DNA of 64,000 bases, from the NCBI GenBank assembly GCA_014529385.2, contig CM043946.1, positions 34,864,558 to 34,928,557 on the forward strand. Reading direction: 5' to 3'. The notes under the pieces were generated by a model. It had not been told where the DNA came from and did no database searches. It saw nothing but the letters and a program-made list of their open reading frames with translations. Each line of letters opens with the position of its first letter. The first letter of the stretch is position 1. Shown piece after piece: positions 21,757 to 31,606 of this stretch. Origin of the DNA: Adiantum capillus-veneris. Taxonomy: Eukaryota; Streptophyta; Polypodiopsida; Polypodiales; Pteridaceae. The position numbers were made by a program, and so were the translations under genes.

Positions 21757-21770
21757 AAGGAGGGGGGGAG
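21757..21770 (+). other. Polypurine tract of element B
   Basis: AAGGAGGGGGGGAG abuts the start of the 3' LTR, the expected plus-strand primer position. Confidence 0.9.
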
Positions 21771-22715
21771 TGTTAGAAGCTGGACACACCTAACTACTCG
21801 GAAGATTATTATTTTTGTAATTATTCATTCATTGAGTAAAACCTGATTTTTCACCTTGTAAATATTGGGACTTACAGAAGTTTCCAGATTGTATCCCAGT
21901 TTTGATAGTTAGATTGAGTAGATGGTTGATTTTGGAATTTTAGGGTTTGAGAATTGTAAGGTATATATACCACTTTTTGACCTTAATGAAAGACCTTTTG
22001 TCATTTTTTAAAACAAGTTTTGAAGTCCGTGAGTGAGCGTACAGTGTACGAGAGAGAGTGTGAGCTTCATCTTGACGCTATGTGTGCACCGGTGGTCGGA
22101 ATCGTGTGCACCAATGGTCAAAATCGAGTGCGGAGAAGTGCAGCGTGTTGCCCCCAATGAGAGCTATGCGTCGATACCTACATTGCGCGCGTACAGTCCG
22201 GTTTTGTGAGCTCCTTCTACGAACTTCATCTGGTGTTTGGGTGAGCATACGTTGTCCGATTTTGCATTGCAGCATATCCACGCGTTCACATTGAGTAGAA
22301 CTACACATTAGGCACTTTAGATTTTGGAAACGATGACCTATAAATTTCGGCCAGACATCCTACGCGATTCTACACCAGGTGTTTTGGGTTGGGGTTTTCG
22401 TTCATAGACCTTAGAGAGAGAGACCTATTGGTGTTAGTAGGGTCTCCTTCAAGTTTTGTGGCATTTCGAGATTGTTTAATGGGTGTTCGGCTCTAGACAG
22501 CATTGTAGGAAGTTTTCTCTTATGCACTCTTGAAGGCTGTGGCTTAGACAATTGGTAGATACCTCTGTAGGAATTAGTTAGGAGTCAGTTGAGTGTAGGT
22601 TGACACCTTATGCTTGCTTCCACACGCCTGCAGGTCGAGCTTCGTCCTTAGCTGACATTATATGTTAGGTGAGTTCTCGTTGTGCTGACGTCCGTTGCGG
22701 CGTATCCGTCCAACA
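21771..22715 (+). repeat. Element B 3' LTR
   Basis: 945 bp, TGTTAGAAGC to GTCCAACA. A TATA-like 'tatatatacc' is at about 21962-21971. The last 418 bp match the truncated 5' LTR. It contains one half-site of the family palindrome at 22353 and a donor-like ag|gtgagt near 22670. ACATC follows at 22716-22720. Confidence 0.93.
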
Positions 22716-23713
22716 ACATCAGACTCAGATTCACCTTATACAAGCACATGGATTGCAGGGATAGATGAGCACCCACCCATAATAGATCTTCCAAGCCTAC
22801 AGTACGTAAAGACCAATTTTGTGGAGAGAGTTTGGACGTAGAACCATGAAAGTGAAGGACTATATAGGTATATTAATGGAAATGAATTCAACCTTTACAG
22901 TTGCTTAGAGCCTTACCCAGATGAGCTGACACAATACAAGCTCTTATATGTCTATACATACGAGGTCGATCGACAATGGACATCTTTATTTGTTGACAAG
23001 TATGGACGAGAATATAGAGCTGTAAAAAGCACAAATCCGCAAACCAAATTAGAGATGAGTGGATATTTGGTCAATCAAGGACCTCAGATACATCCACCAA
23101 ACACACGAACCTCTAAGAGAATTCCACAGAGGGGACCACCACCTGGATCTCCTCCTAGAGCGATAACGAGAGATGAAAAGATACCAGAGAGGAGTATGGT
23201 TCCATACTTTGCACCCCAAAGTATAAGACCATGTCAACTAAGAAAATGGGTAAATAGAAAGTACAATGGCATAGGAGACCCATATGCCCCTGTCTCGGCT
23301 TTTAAGAAAGTCCTACGAGTAGAACGAGTAGAGGACTTCCACAGTATGAGGGTTTTGGACTTACATTGGAGGACAATGCACAAGCATGGTTTGAACTATT
23401 GAATTGGAGAGAGTTCACAACCATTGAGAAAATGTTGGATGAATTTGTTCAAGAATTCACCAAGAGGGGCATAAAACATAACACCCTTCCTAAGATTCAA
23501 GAATTTAAACAAGGCGAAACAGAAACATTGCGACATGCAATACTGCGTTTCAAGCAATACATTGCTAGATGTCCTACCCAAGAGTTACCCACACCAGAAC
23601 GTCAGATCCTATGCTTCATCAGAGAGCTTAGGAATGAGAATCTCCAAAAGGAAGAGGTGACCAAAGCGGCAGTTGACCTAGTTGACAATTTCGAATTCTA
23701 TGAAGATGGTTAG
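22716..23713 (+). pseudogene. Element C gag (N-terminus missing): extension and core domain
   Basis: Directly after B's LTR a gag frame starts mid-protein. The extension half NHESEGLYRYINGNEFNLY...LLYVYTYEVDRQWTSLFVDKYG runs about 22846-23015, then a Pro-rich spacer, then the gag core: C-Q-L-R-K-W-V-N-R-K-Y-N-G (23233), a frameshift near 23350, F-T-K-R-G-I-K-H-N-T and K-A-A-V-D-L-V-D-N, ending in a stop at 23711. It matches B 7080-8260. The part of Gag encoded before this point is absent on the left of B as well, so it was lost in the same deletion that truncated B's LTR. Confidence 0.85.
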
Positions 23714-24698
23714 AAGAAGATGAATGATGCGAGTGAGAAAAAGAAAACCATTGATCTTGAGGATCAAAGAGGGAATCTAGGACAGAACCAAGTAAATGTT
23801 GAGGAGAAAATCATAGAGAATGTGATGCAATGCATCAACCACTCTGACAGAGTACCAACCTATAGAGTTCCTCAACGCTGAAGGTGCATGACATGTAGAG
23901 GGGACCATCCGAGGCAACATTGTCCTGACTATAGACCTAAGACTCCACCAGGGTTTGAGCATGTTATGTCTCAACCGCCTAGATATCATCCTGTAGCGGA
24001 ACAAGTGTTCTTAAGTGAAAGACCCATAGCTGCTAGAAATGCATATGTGAGTCATGAGCTTCAAATACAAAGATATGTGGTAGATAAGAGGCCACTTCAA
24101 GGTCAATATCAAGTATTGCCACAACAACCAAGACGTCCATGTGACAGATGTGGTAGTAGTGATCACTTGATTAAGGATTTTCCACACCATGATATCATGA
24201 TAGATGTATATTGTAATGAGTGTGCAGTCACACATATGATTCTGCATTGTCGTAAGAATCCAAGAAAGAAAGGTAAAATGCAACCACATGTTACCTTTCC
24301 TTCTACCAGCAAATCAGAGAAAGAACAAGCTGCAACAAAAGGAGAGACAACAACAACAATAGATCAAGAAACAATTGCAAAAGAACAGGTGCTTAAACAA
24401 CAAGAAGATGAAAGTAAGCAAGTTGCTCCAGTACACGTTGTCACAAGAGCACAAGCAAAAGTGCAAGAGCAGAAACGTACAGATGGAGAGACTAGTAAGA
24501 GTTCCAAAAGCCGTAGAAACTCTAGACGAGCAAGAAGGACTAGAATGAAAGCGAGACTAGAAAGGGAGAAAGGAGAAGAAAAGGCTATTACAGCTGAGTT
24601 GGAAACAACTCAAGAGCAACAGACATAACAAAGGGAAGGTGAAACCCTTAAACCAGTTGAAGCACCCTTAGAGTGCTAGTTCAGGAGGTTCTGTCCTA
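23714..24698 (+). pseudogene. Element C gag, three zinc knuckles and basic region
   Basis: Three C-x2-C-x3-H-x4-C-type knuckles: CMTCRGDHPRQHC (about 23886-23925), CDRCGSSDHLIKDF with Phe for the last Cys (about 24139-24180), and CNECAVTHMILHC (about 24213-24251). They are separated by a Gln/Pro-rich spacer. Then comes a Lys/Arg/Glu-rich stretch to 24628 (R-R-A-R-R-T-R-M-K-A-R-L). The knuckles would bind genomic RNA. A stop at 23881 breaks the frame just before the first knuckle. Confidence 0.8.
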
Positions 24699-26360
24699 GT
24701 GGACAAAGTGAATGAACCTTTAGATGCGATTTTACAGGCTTATGAGGCTAGATTGAAAAATAGAAAGACCTTAGAACAAAGATGGATGACCCATCCTTAT
24801 CTTGACCTAGAGAAGCAGAGGCTAGAAATGTGTAAGCAACTCATTCAAACTGCTCAAGCATTGCTAGAACCACCTCCACCAGAATTGAAGGATAGGATAG
24901 TCACCCCAATGCACAAAGATGAGAGAATTAAAGTAGACAAATTGCCTAGAGAAGAGGTGGATCATAGGAAAGAACCACTGCCAAGGTCGCAAGACTCGAG
25001 GGTAGTCCAAAATACAATAGACAAATCAATGAGGGATTTCAACCCCATTTTTCCTATAATTGAGGAGCAGTGGCCCGAGGAGTTATGGAAGGTTGTCCGA
25101 GTTGCCCAAAAAAGAGAAGAGGATGCTGGACCAACACCATTTCCTGAAATCACATTAGATAGACCACAAATGAGTGTTGATGCGAGGTCATATCATGGTG
25201 ATGTAGGATTGATAGCCTCCAAAGACAGTATACCTGCATCGTTAAGAACTTTGCCACAGTACATGGGAGATTTTGAGGCAAAGTCTGAGATTGTAAAAGT
25301 TCCATCACAGAGGCTAGGAGGGACAAAAGAATTGGACACAAAAATTTTGACTGACTTGCTATCCACGCCAGTGAAGTGCACAATTACGTTGGCAGAACTT
25401 TTGAAAATAAGGCCAAGTATGTGGGCGGATATAGGAAAATGCTTGGAAAAAATTGGGATCAAAAGCCCATTCAGGTTCTTGGAAAAAGAGCTAGATGAGA
25501 TTAAGAAGCCTAGATCAAATGTAAGACCGGTACCTCTAAACAAAGTAGGAGAGTACTATCAAGGAGAAGATGGTAATGCCACTTTGCCTGTCGAGTACAA
25601 TGGGATTAAAACAAAATCTATACTTGATAGTGGAGCAGGAATTGCCATAGCAACAAAACGAATATGGGAGAAATGGGGTAGGCCCGCCTTTAGAACAACC
25701 AGAATAAAATTACAGTTAGCTGATGGGCATGTGGAAAAACCCATGGAATTGCTAGAAGCAATAGTGGTGTCTTCTTGTGGTATAGAGTATGCGCATACTT
25801 TTTCCATAGTTGACTTTGGCAAGAAAAATAACTATGAAATCATTCTTGGAAGACCATTCATGAGGAAACTCAAGATGGTACAAGATTGGGGTTATGATTA
25901 TCTATACTTGAGACATGTTGAAACCACAACACGTGTAAATATAAGAAATCATAGTTATCGAGATGTAACTAGAACGCCTATGGAAGATTTTGATTCTGCA
26001 GCACAAAATGGATCAACAGACCATACGTGGATGGGCAAAAGGAAAGAAATTTGGATGTGCAGAGCATCGGAGTGTAGTGACTTTGGGAAAAATGAGAATT
26101 CCTTAGAGAGGGTCTTGGAAGATGATGCTTACATAAGAGAACCTTTTTCGGAAGAGGCGTTAGAACCGCTAGAGTGGACTCAGATATTGGCTACTTTGGA
26201 TGTCTGTGTTAATGAGACCACACCCAAAAAAAAAAGTGATGAGAATGGGTATGACATAGTCCCCTACGACATGCTTAGGGTTATGTGTGAGACACATGAA
26301 GAATCCGAGTATGATGAACTCAAAATCAATGTTGATTTTGTCTCTCCAAAAGACATATAA
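24699..26360 (+). CDS. Element C linker and protease (open frame)
   Basis: Open frame of about 550 codons. It starts with the conserved linker L-D-A-I-L-Q-A-Y-E-A-R, continues with TLAELLKIRPSMWADIGKCL (about 25390-25445) and NKVGEYYQGEDGNATLPVEY, then the retropepsin KSILDSGAGIAIATKRIWEK with intact D-S-G (about 25612-25670) and the end motif NNYEIILGRPFMRKLKM (about 25828-25878). It finishes with WMCRASECSDF...PFSEEALEPLEW and ends V-S-P-K-D-I-stop. In A the RT follows here; in C it does not. The protease would cut Gag and Gag-Pol precursors. It is the best preserved protease of the family in this window. Confidence 0.85.
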   Translation: MDKVNEPLDAILQAYEARLKNRKTLEQRWMTHPYLDLEKQRLEMCKQLIQTAQALLEPPPPELKDRIVTPMHKDERIKVDKLPREEVDHRKEPLPRSQDSRVVQNTIDKSMRDFNPIFPIIEEQWPEELWKVVRVAQKREEDAGPTPFPEITLDRPQMSVDARSYHGDVGLIASKDSIPASLRTLPQYMGDFEAKSEIVKVPSQRLGGTKELDTKILTDLLSTPVKCTITLAELLKIRPSMWADIGKCLEKIGIKSPFRFLEKELDEIKKPRSNVRPVPLNKVGEYYQGEDGNATLPVEYNGIKTKSILDSGAGIAIATKRIWEKWGRPAFRTTRIKLQLADGHVEKPMELLEAIVVSSCGIEYAHTFSIVDFGKKNNYEIILGRPFMRKLKMVQDWGYDYLYLRHVETTTRVNIRNHSYRDVTRTPMEDFDSAAQNGSTDHTWMGKRKEIWMCRASECSDFGKNENSLERVLEDDAYIREPFSEEALEPLEWTQILATLDVCVNETTPKKKSDENGYDIVPYDMLRVMCETHEESEYDELKINVDFVSPKDI

Positions 26361-26366
26361 GAGGAA

Positions 26367-26820
26367 ATGGTGGTTAAGCAGGAGCTAGAACACACAAATG
26401 AACTCACAAGTGTGAACAATGACGAAGAAGACAACAAGGAGTCCAGGCCAAAGATTGCTCAAGTCACTCAAGAGAACACAGGCAATCTAGTACCAAAGAA
26501 GATCAACTTTTTGCTAAGTGCACAAGACGGAGTCAAGATGAATTTTATGGCAAAAATTGATACAAATTCCACGACTAATGTCATGTCATATGGCATGTGG
26601 TTACTTCTAGGTAAGCCAAAGCTTTATGATATTCAGATAAAGGTAAATCTGAAGTAGATGTTATAAGTATGGAGATTGCGGAAGCTACTCTCCAACTACA
26701 CTCACAGAATGTCAAAGAAAAATTCTTGGTGGTAGATTCTCGACAAATGGGAACACACTTGATTTTGTCCAAGCCATGGGCACAAGTATTTGAAGACGAG
26801 CCTGAATCTTCAACAATGGT
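26367..26820 (+). pseudogene. Element C second protease-like domain
   Basis: In frame with the preceding protease after one stop: K-K-I-N-F-L-L-S-A-Q-D-G-V-K-M-N-F-M-A-K-I-D-T-N-S-T-T-N-V-M-S-Y-style retropepsin start with D-T-N in place of D-T-G (about 26555). A frameshift near 26655 follows, then E-K-F-L-V-V-D-S-R-Q-M-G-T-H-L-I-L-S-K-P-W (about 26715-26780). It corresponds to the post-integrase domain of B and A. Here it follows protease directly because RT, RNase H and integrase are missing. Confidence 0.6.
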
Positions 26821-28099
26821 CATCACGACAAGCTATCAAGTGGCAACAGAGGTCAATCCTACAACAGTTCAAAGATTCTTGGCTATTGAAAAAGGCAAAG
26901 CTAAAGTAAGCCCACAATCTCTAGCCCAGCCAATGCAAGTGCAAGACAAAGCCTCTACATCAAAAGCCAAACCATCAACAAAACAATGGAAACCCAAAAA
27001 AATAGTCTATCAACCAAAGTTTCCATCGCTCGAAAGTCTCCAAAGGAAGTCAAAACAGGTCAACCAAGTGCTAGTATCCAAGGCATAGATTAAAGTTAAT
27101 GATCCAATTTGGATACAATCACAGGAACATCCTCAACAAGCAAAGGTAACAGGATGGATCACATCAAGCGAGTCAATTATTGCACAAGGCTACAAGAAAG
27201 GAAATTCAGATGTTTGGGTCAACAAGCCCAAGATAACAGCCTGGCGATATCCATCCCTTGACAACCACTCAGTCAGGAATCAACAAGACCATCAACGTCA
27301 ATCACATAACTCAACCAAGAGAAAGGACAGGTACAAAAAGCAAAAGAGAAGGTCTTCCACTGGACAAACCATACGACAAGTCTGGGTAATGAAATCAAAA
27401 TTCTACCAGACTACCCAACAAAGTCAAGTGAAGATCACCTCCAAGCAAGTCCAAAGATTCATTCCAGTCAAGTTACTCGAAGCACAAGGATTCTATGAGG
27501 GTAACTTTCAAATCTGGTTACCTAAGGTAGTAGCTTATCAAGGAATCACCCAGGAAAAGTAAGAAACATCAAGAAATCAAGAGCAGCTACCTGCTACACC
27601 CAAGAGTACTACAACCTATAGATGGATCCCTTGTCAATTACTACAAGAGCAAGGCTTTTACAAAAGTAATAGCCATATTTGGAAATTAAAGACAAGGTAC
27701 CATCAAGTCAAAGAAGAAACAAGGCAAGTGGCAAAGGAGATCACACCAGGCCCAAGAACAATGTGGGTTCCAAAATCCGCGATTGAGGCTCAACAACAAG
27801 ATAGATACACAACTCCTTCACATCCTCTTAACAACAAAAAGAAAGCAATGGTAAATGCGAAGGTCACAATTTTGAAGAACACTATCTGGAAGAAGAAGAC
27901 TTCATCAACCATTGCTTCAACATCAATACATGTCTCATCAAGCAACCACAATTTGCTACCAAGGAATGAAGAGCAGATATATGCCAATCTATTTGACAAC
28001 ATGGCATCTCAAACAAAAACTAACGAGAAAGGCCTAAACATCAAAAGCATATGGAATTGGATTTCAGGCCGCGATCAGGTAAGTCCAAGTCGCCATTAA
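26821..28099 (+). pseudogene. Element C pol tail with repeated Q-G-x-Y...W motif
   Basis: The same frame continues to 28099 with only two stops (27086, 27560). It is Gln/Lys/Ser/Thr-rich and basic. A unit of about 28 residues occurs three times: GWITSSESIIAQGYKKGNSD followed by VWVNKPK (27146-27230), RFIPVKLLEAQGFYEGNFQI followed by WLPK (27449-27535), and RWIPCQLLQEQGFYKSNSHI followed by WKLK (27615-27690). M-W-V-P-K (27761) and I-W-K-K-K (about 27883) continue the theme. B has shorter relatives at 14160-14430. Function unknown. Confidence 0.6.
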
Positions 28100-29129
28100 A
28101 CTTACATGGCATAAGAGTCTAGAGCCGGGCAGCTAAGCCACTAAATGAGCAAAGTGTCAGACCCAAGCTTCAAGTTAATATTTTTCTGTGGTCTATGAGT
28201 CTAGCTAATAGGTATAAGCTCAAGCTGGAGAGTTGAGCATACATAAAGTCATATCGCTCATGCTGGAAGAGGTGAGCATAAGAGTCAAAGTCGATATAAT
28301 ATATAAGGTGGAGAAGGCGGAGTAGTCCAAAACAAAAACACTCACGCACTTGACACGGTGAGGAAGAGTGGAGAAACCTCGACACCAAAAACCCTTCTTG
28401 TGAGTAGTGAAAGCTTTTGAAGCACTCATGCTATATGTTTTACTCGCTACACTAACTCCATGAAGAACCCATCAATACTCTTCTCTCGCACAAAATCTTG
28501 TTTAACATGCATAACTCTGTGCAAGCATATAGATGTCCCATCATTGGACATATGCATTAGGCACTCTTTTTTATTCCACCCATGCACTTACACAAACAAA
28601 TGATGATGACCAAGCAGAAACAGGTTTTATGAGCCTTTGCTCAACAACAATGACTTTGACTTCAAGCTACTAACACTTATCCATGTATATCAAGCCCGTA
28701 CTAGTAGCCATATGGCCATAGGTACTTTAACTCAACATAAGTCTATAACATTAGAACCTAAGTACATATAGCCTCGCATTTAATCAAAAGAGAGAGGCCA
28801 AAAAATAGCTTGACAAAGCTTCAAGTCAACTTACAGGTACGACTGCCAGATAACAACCACAAGAAAAGCAAACTAGAGCTACAATGACAACGAACTATTG
28901 CACCAACAAGTTGATACAACCTCATGCAATTCAAGATACAACAATCAATCAGAGGGGGAGAGTTCCAGGCTTCAGATACACTACAGGTACAACTTCAAGG
29001 AAGCTTTAACATCACGCAAAGCAACCAACTGTAGAAGAGGCCGCCACAACAACTTCAACCAACACCAAGACATCAAGAACTTGTCAAGGCCAGCAAAGAC
29101 ATAGGGTCTTGTCGGGGACAACAAGAATT
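28100..29129 (+). other. Element C 3' non-coding region
   Basis: About 1 kb between the end of the pol tail and the polypurine tract. No gene seen. It lacks both the palindromes and the accessory frame that B has at this position. Confidence 0.6.
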
Positions 29130-29142
29130 TGGAGGGGGAGAG
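29130..29142 (+). other. Polypurine tract of element C
   Basis: TGGAGGGGGAGAG ends one base before the TGTTGAAAGG start of the 3' LTR. Confidence 0.9.
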
Positions 29143-30196
29143 TGTTGAAAGGATGCCCTTTAAACAACGTTTCCATAAAGATTCCATTATGATTCTATAA
29201 AGATTCCACATGAAGAGGGTGATGAAGTAATGAAGATGAAGATGGATGCTGCAACATGAAGATACGAGTTCATGGACGTCATTGAATATCCCGTTATTAT
29301 TATTTTGAGCCATTATGGCCACTTTTGTAATGTTTACAAAAACCTCATATTTTAAGTTGGCACTTGTATTTTGGCCACAGATGCTTGTATAATGAGTAAA
29401 GCCAACTCAGTTTCTTGTAATTAAGTAGAAGCCTAGGGACATTTCAGGTCATTTGGCCGGACATTAGGTTTGAAGGCTTTGTATATAAGCTGAAACCTAA
29501 GCTTTTGTAAAGGACACATTACGTTATCTCAATTAATATAGAGTCGTGGGTTCTGCAGGACAGGGTAGTGAGCTTCACGCATGCACACCGTCGTGCACAC
29601 TAATCACATTGCAGATCTGAGAGTAGGAGCGTGTTAGCATCGAGGAGCTCTCCGCATCGACGCAAAAAATGCAAGCCGAGGACCACATCACGGGCCTGCC
29701 TGCTACGAGCTATATTTGGTTGTAAGTACCTCAAACGATATCCGTTCTGAATGATCAAGTAGTCGTTAGAATCAGGGCAAGAAGCTCTTCGTGTTGATGT
29801 CTTTGTAGATCAGTTCCGGACACTTTAGACATTATTGTTTTAAGCCTATTACGATAGTGATTAGAGGTCTTACAGTTATGGTTTTCAGGGTTTAGGTGTT
29901 TGGCCATATAGGATATGTCCTTGTGAGTCTTGCCCTACGATTTTGAGTCATTCTGATATGATTTGAGACTGTTTTGAGCTTGTAGTGTTTCGTAGGATGT
30001 GTTGTTTGCTTCTTTGCTTTATGGTAATGTTGTGGTAGGATTAGTGACTGTAGAGTGTTGTTAGTGTCTAGCTCAAGGTTGACAACCCAGAGATTGACTC
30101 CATGCCCTAGTCAGGTCAGCTACGTCCTCGGATTGAGAGTTTTTTGGTCTGTGTTCTCGTTGTGCTCCATCGTCCGTCGCGGCGTACCCGCTAACA
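29143..30196 (+). repeat. Element C 3' LTR
   Basis: 1054 bp matching 2655-3724 with scattered substitutions plus small gaps, for example a shorter stretch near 29195 and a 6-base gap near 29424. It ends CTAACA and is followed by ACATG. Confidence 0.95.
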
Positions 30197-30201
30197 ACAT
30201 G
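30197..30201. other. Target-site duplication of element C (right)
   Basis: ACATG, identical to 2650-2654. Rejoining the flanks across the insertion places the break in element A's integrase region on the minus strand. Confidence 0.95.
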
Positions 30202-31175
30202 TTGATCATGTTGAACATGTGGATAGCCTTTGCTTACGCCGATTTCATCATGTAGTCTGTTGCTACTATGATGTATTGTGCTTGCAACCTATATCCTGGA
30301 GGTATGATGGGACCAATAAAGTCAATGCCCCATTTGGCAAAAGCACGGACCCCCATTATTGGCCTTAGTGGCATTTTATCTCTTTGTAAGGGTGGTTTTG
30401 TGTGTTGACATTCATCACATCGTTTGGCATAGGTATCTGCATCCATAAACAGGGTCTGCCACCATATTCCTGAGTGTAGCACGAGCTTTGCCATTTTATC
30501 GGCAAAGAAATGTCCCCCTGGCTGTCGTGAGTGTGCTTGATCTAAGATAACATAATATTCTCTTTCTGTAGCACACAACCGTAGTTGTTTGTCCTTTCCT
30601 TGCCTATATAGTTGGTTGGAAATGAGCAGATAGTGTTTGGCCTCTTCTTCTACGGTTTTCATTCTTGCCTTGCCCCATTCCTTTGGGAAGGTCTTGTTTG
30701 TTTAAATACTCAACTATGTGAGTACTCCATTTGGCTGTTTATACTACTCAAAACAGGGTGGCATGTTCCAGTGGAAATTGTTTTGTATAGCTATTGCATG
30801 ATTTTACATAAGTATGGACACTATGTTCCATGTTTGGCCAGTAGACTCCCAGTCTCTTTAGTCGTTGGCTTGTTTGCGTTTCTCCATTGTAAAATCTCGT
30901 GTTTTGTATCTGAGCCTGTTTGAGGTAGTAGGTGGAGTCTTCGGGTTGTACACTTAGTCTCAGTATCGATCCTTACCGTGTTTGTACAGTTGTCCTGCTA
31001 AAAGCTGGAGATTTTGTGTTTGATGTATAATTGATGGTTGTCTTTCTATCTGTAATGATCCTATTGTGAGTAGAGGAATGACATCCTTGCTCCATCTTGG
31101 GACCATTTCGATGTTAAATAGATACGAATCCAGAAGATCATCATCGACACCCTCAGGTGCTTCTCCATGAAACAG
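30202..31175 (-). pseudogene. Element A integrase: two zinc-binding modules and start of core
   Basis: Minus strand. The better preserved module 2 (30300-30662) reads NQLYRQGKDKQLRLCATERE...GGHF...RCDECQHTK, followed by WGIDFIGPIIPPGYR with the first catalytic Asp and ATDY near 30240. Upstream in minus sense (30690-31110) a decayed module 1 is readable across frame changes: V-P-R-W-S-K, L-A-G-Q-L-Y-K-H-G-K-D, R-L-G-V-Y-W-P-N-M and P-L-E-H-A-T-L-F. Its His/Cys set is mostly lost. B has the same two modules in the same order, so the duplication is a lineage trait. The core after ATDY is missing: the sequence goes straight to the C-terminal module at 2649. Confidence 0.8.
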
Positions 31176-31606
31176 TCATGAAAAATGATCTGCTTGTGTG
31201 TGTCTAGTCCCCTTTTTTATGACTATCATGAAGTCAAACTCAAGCAATAGTATAAACCAATGAACAATTCTTCCACTGTGGCAAGGTTTGTTTACTAGAT
31301 ATAGCAGTGCTTGGTGATCCACAAAGAAAACAAATTTGTTTACAAGAAGGTAGTTTAAATTTTTTGACAGCATATATCATTCCTTGTCCTTCTCTTTCCG
31401 TAGTGATATAGTTTTTCTCTACATTGTTTAGCTGTCGACTAGAGTAGCAAATGGGAAATTCCATTTTCTCTCTCCTAGCTGGGCTAGTATGCATCCTATG
31501 GTGTAGCTGATGTATCAACATGAACATGAAATATTTTTCTCCAATCAGGGGCTTGCAAAATTAGAGCAAAAATTAATTGCTGCTTCAATTTTTGGAAAGC
31601 CTGCTC
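31176..31606 (-). pseudogene. Element A RNase H
   Basis: Minus strand, two frames: M-E-F-P-I-C-Y-S-S-R-Q-L-N...Y-I-T-T-E-R-E-G (31380-31460), then FVFFVDHQALLYLVNKP (31285-31345) and F-D-F-M-I-V-I-K-K-G-T-R-H-T-Q-A-D-H-F-S. One frameshift near 31370. Same single RNase H as in B. Confidence 0.85.

Larger units (their letters stand above)
4321..22715 (+). mobile_element. Element B: large Ty3/gypsy retrotransposon nested in C, left edge deleted
   Basis: The ends are a truncated 5' LTR (4321-4738) and a complete 3' LTR (21771-22715), which align over about 415 bp at roughly 93% identity by eye. Inside are a tRNA-Asp-type primer site, long leader, gag, protease, RT remnant, RNase H, integrase, a second protease-like domain, a basic tail, a long non-coding region with palindromes, a 3.4-kb accessory reading frame and a polypurine tract. 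ACATC follows the 3' LTR, but the left flank is gone, so the target duplication cannot be checked. An intact copy would be about 19 kb. The RT palm is deleted and several frames are broken, so it is not autonomous. Confidence 0.9.
2655..30196 (+). mobile_element. Element C: Ty3/gypsy LTR retrotransposon, containing nested element B
   Basis: LTRs at 2655-3724 and 29143-30196 begin TGTTGAAAGG and end CTAACA. A tRNA-Asp-type primer site follows the 5' LTR, a polypurine tract precedes the 3' LTR, and a 5-bp target duplication flanks the whole. By eye the LTRs differ at roughly 5-6% of positions, so the insertion is old. The body holds a leader, nested element B, a gag missing its N-terminus, protease, then directly a second protease-like domain and basic tail. 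RT, RNase H and integrase are missing, so this copy is non-autonomous. Without B it would be about 9 kb. It is inserted into the integrase region of minus-strand element A. Confidence 0.95.
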
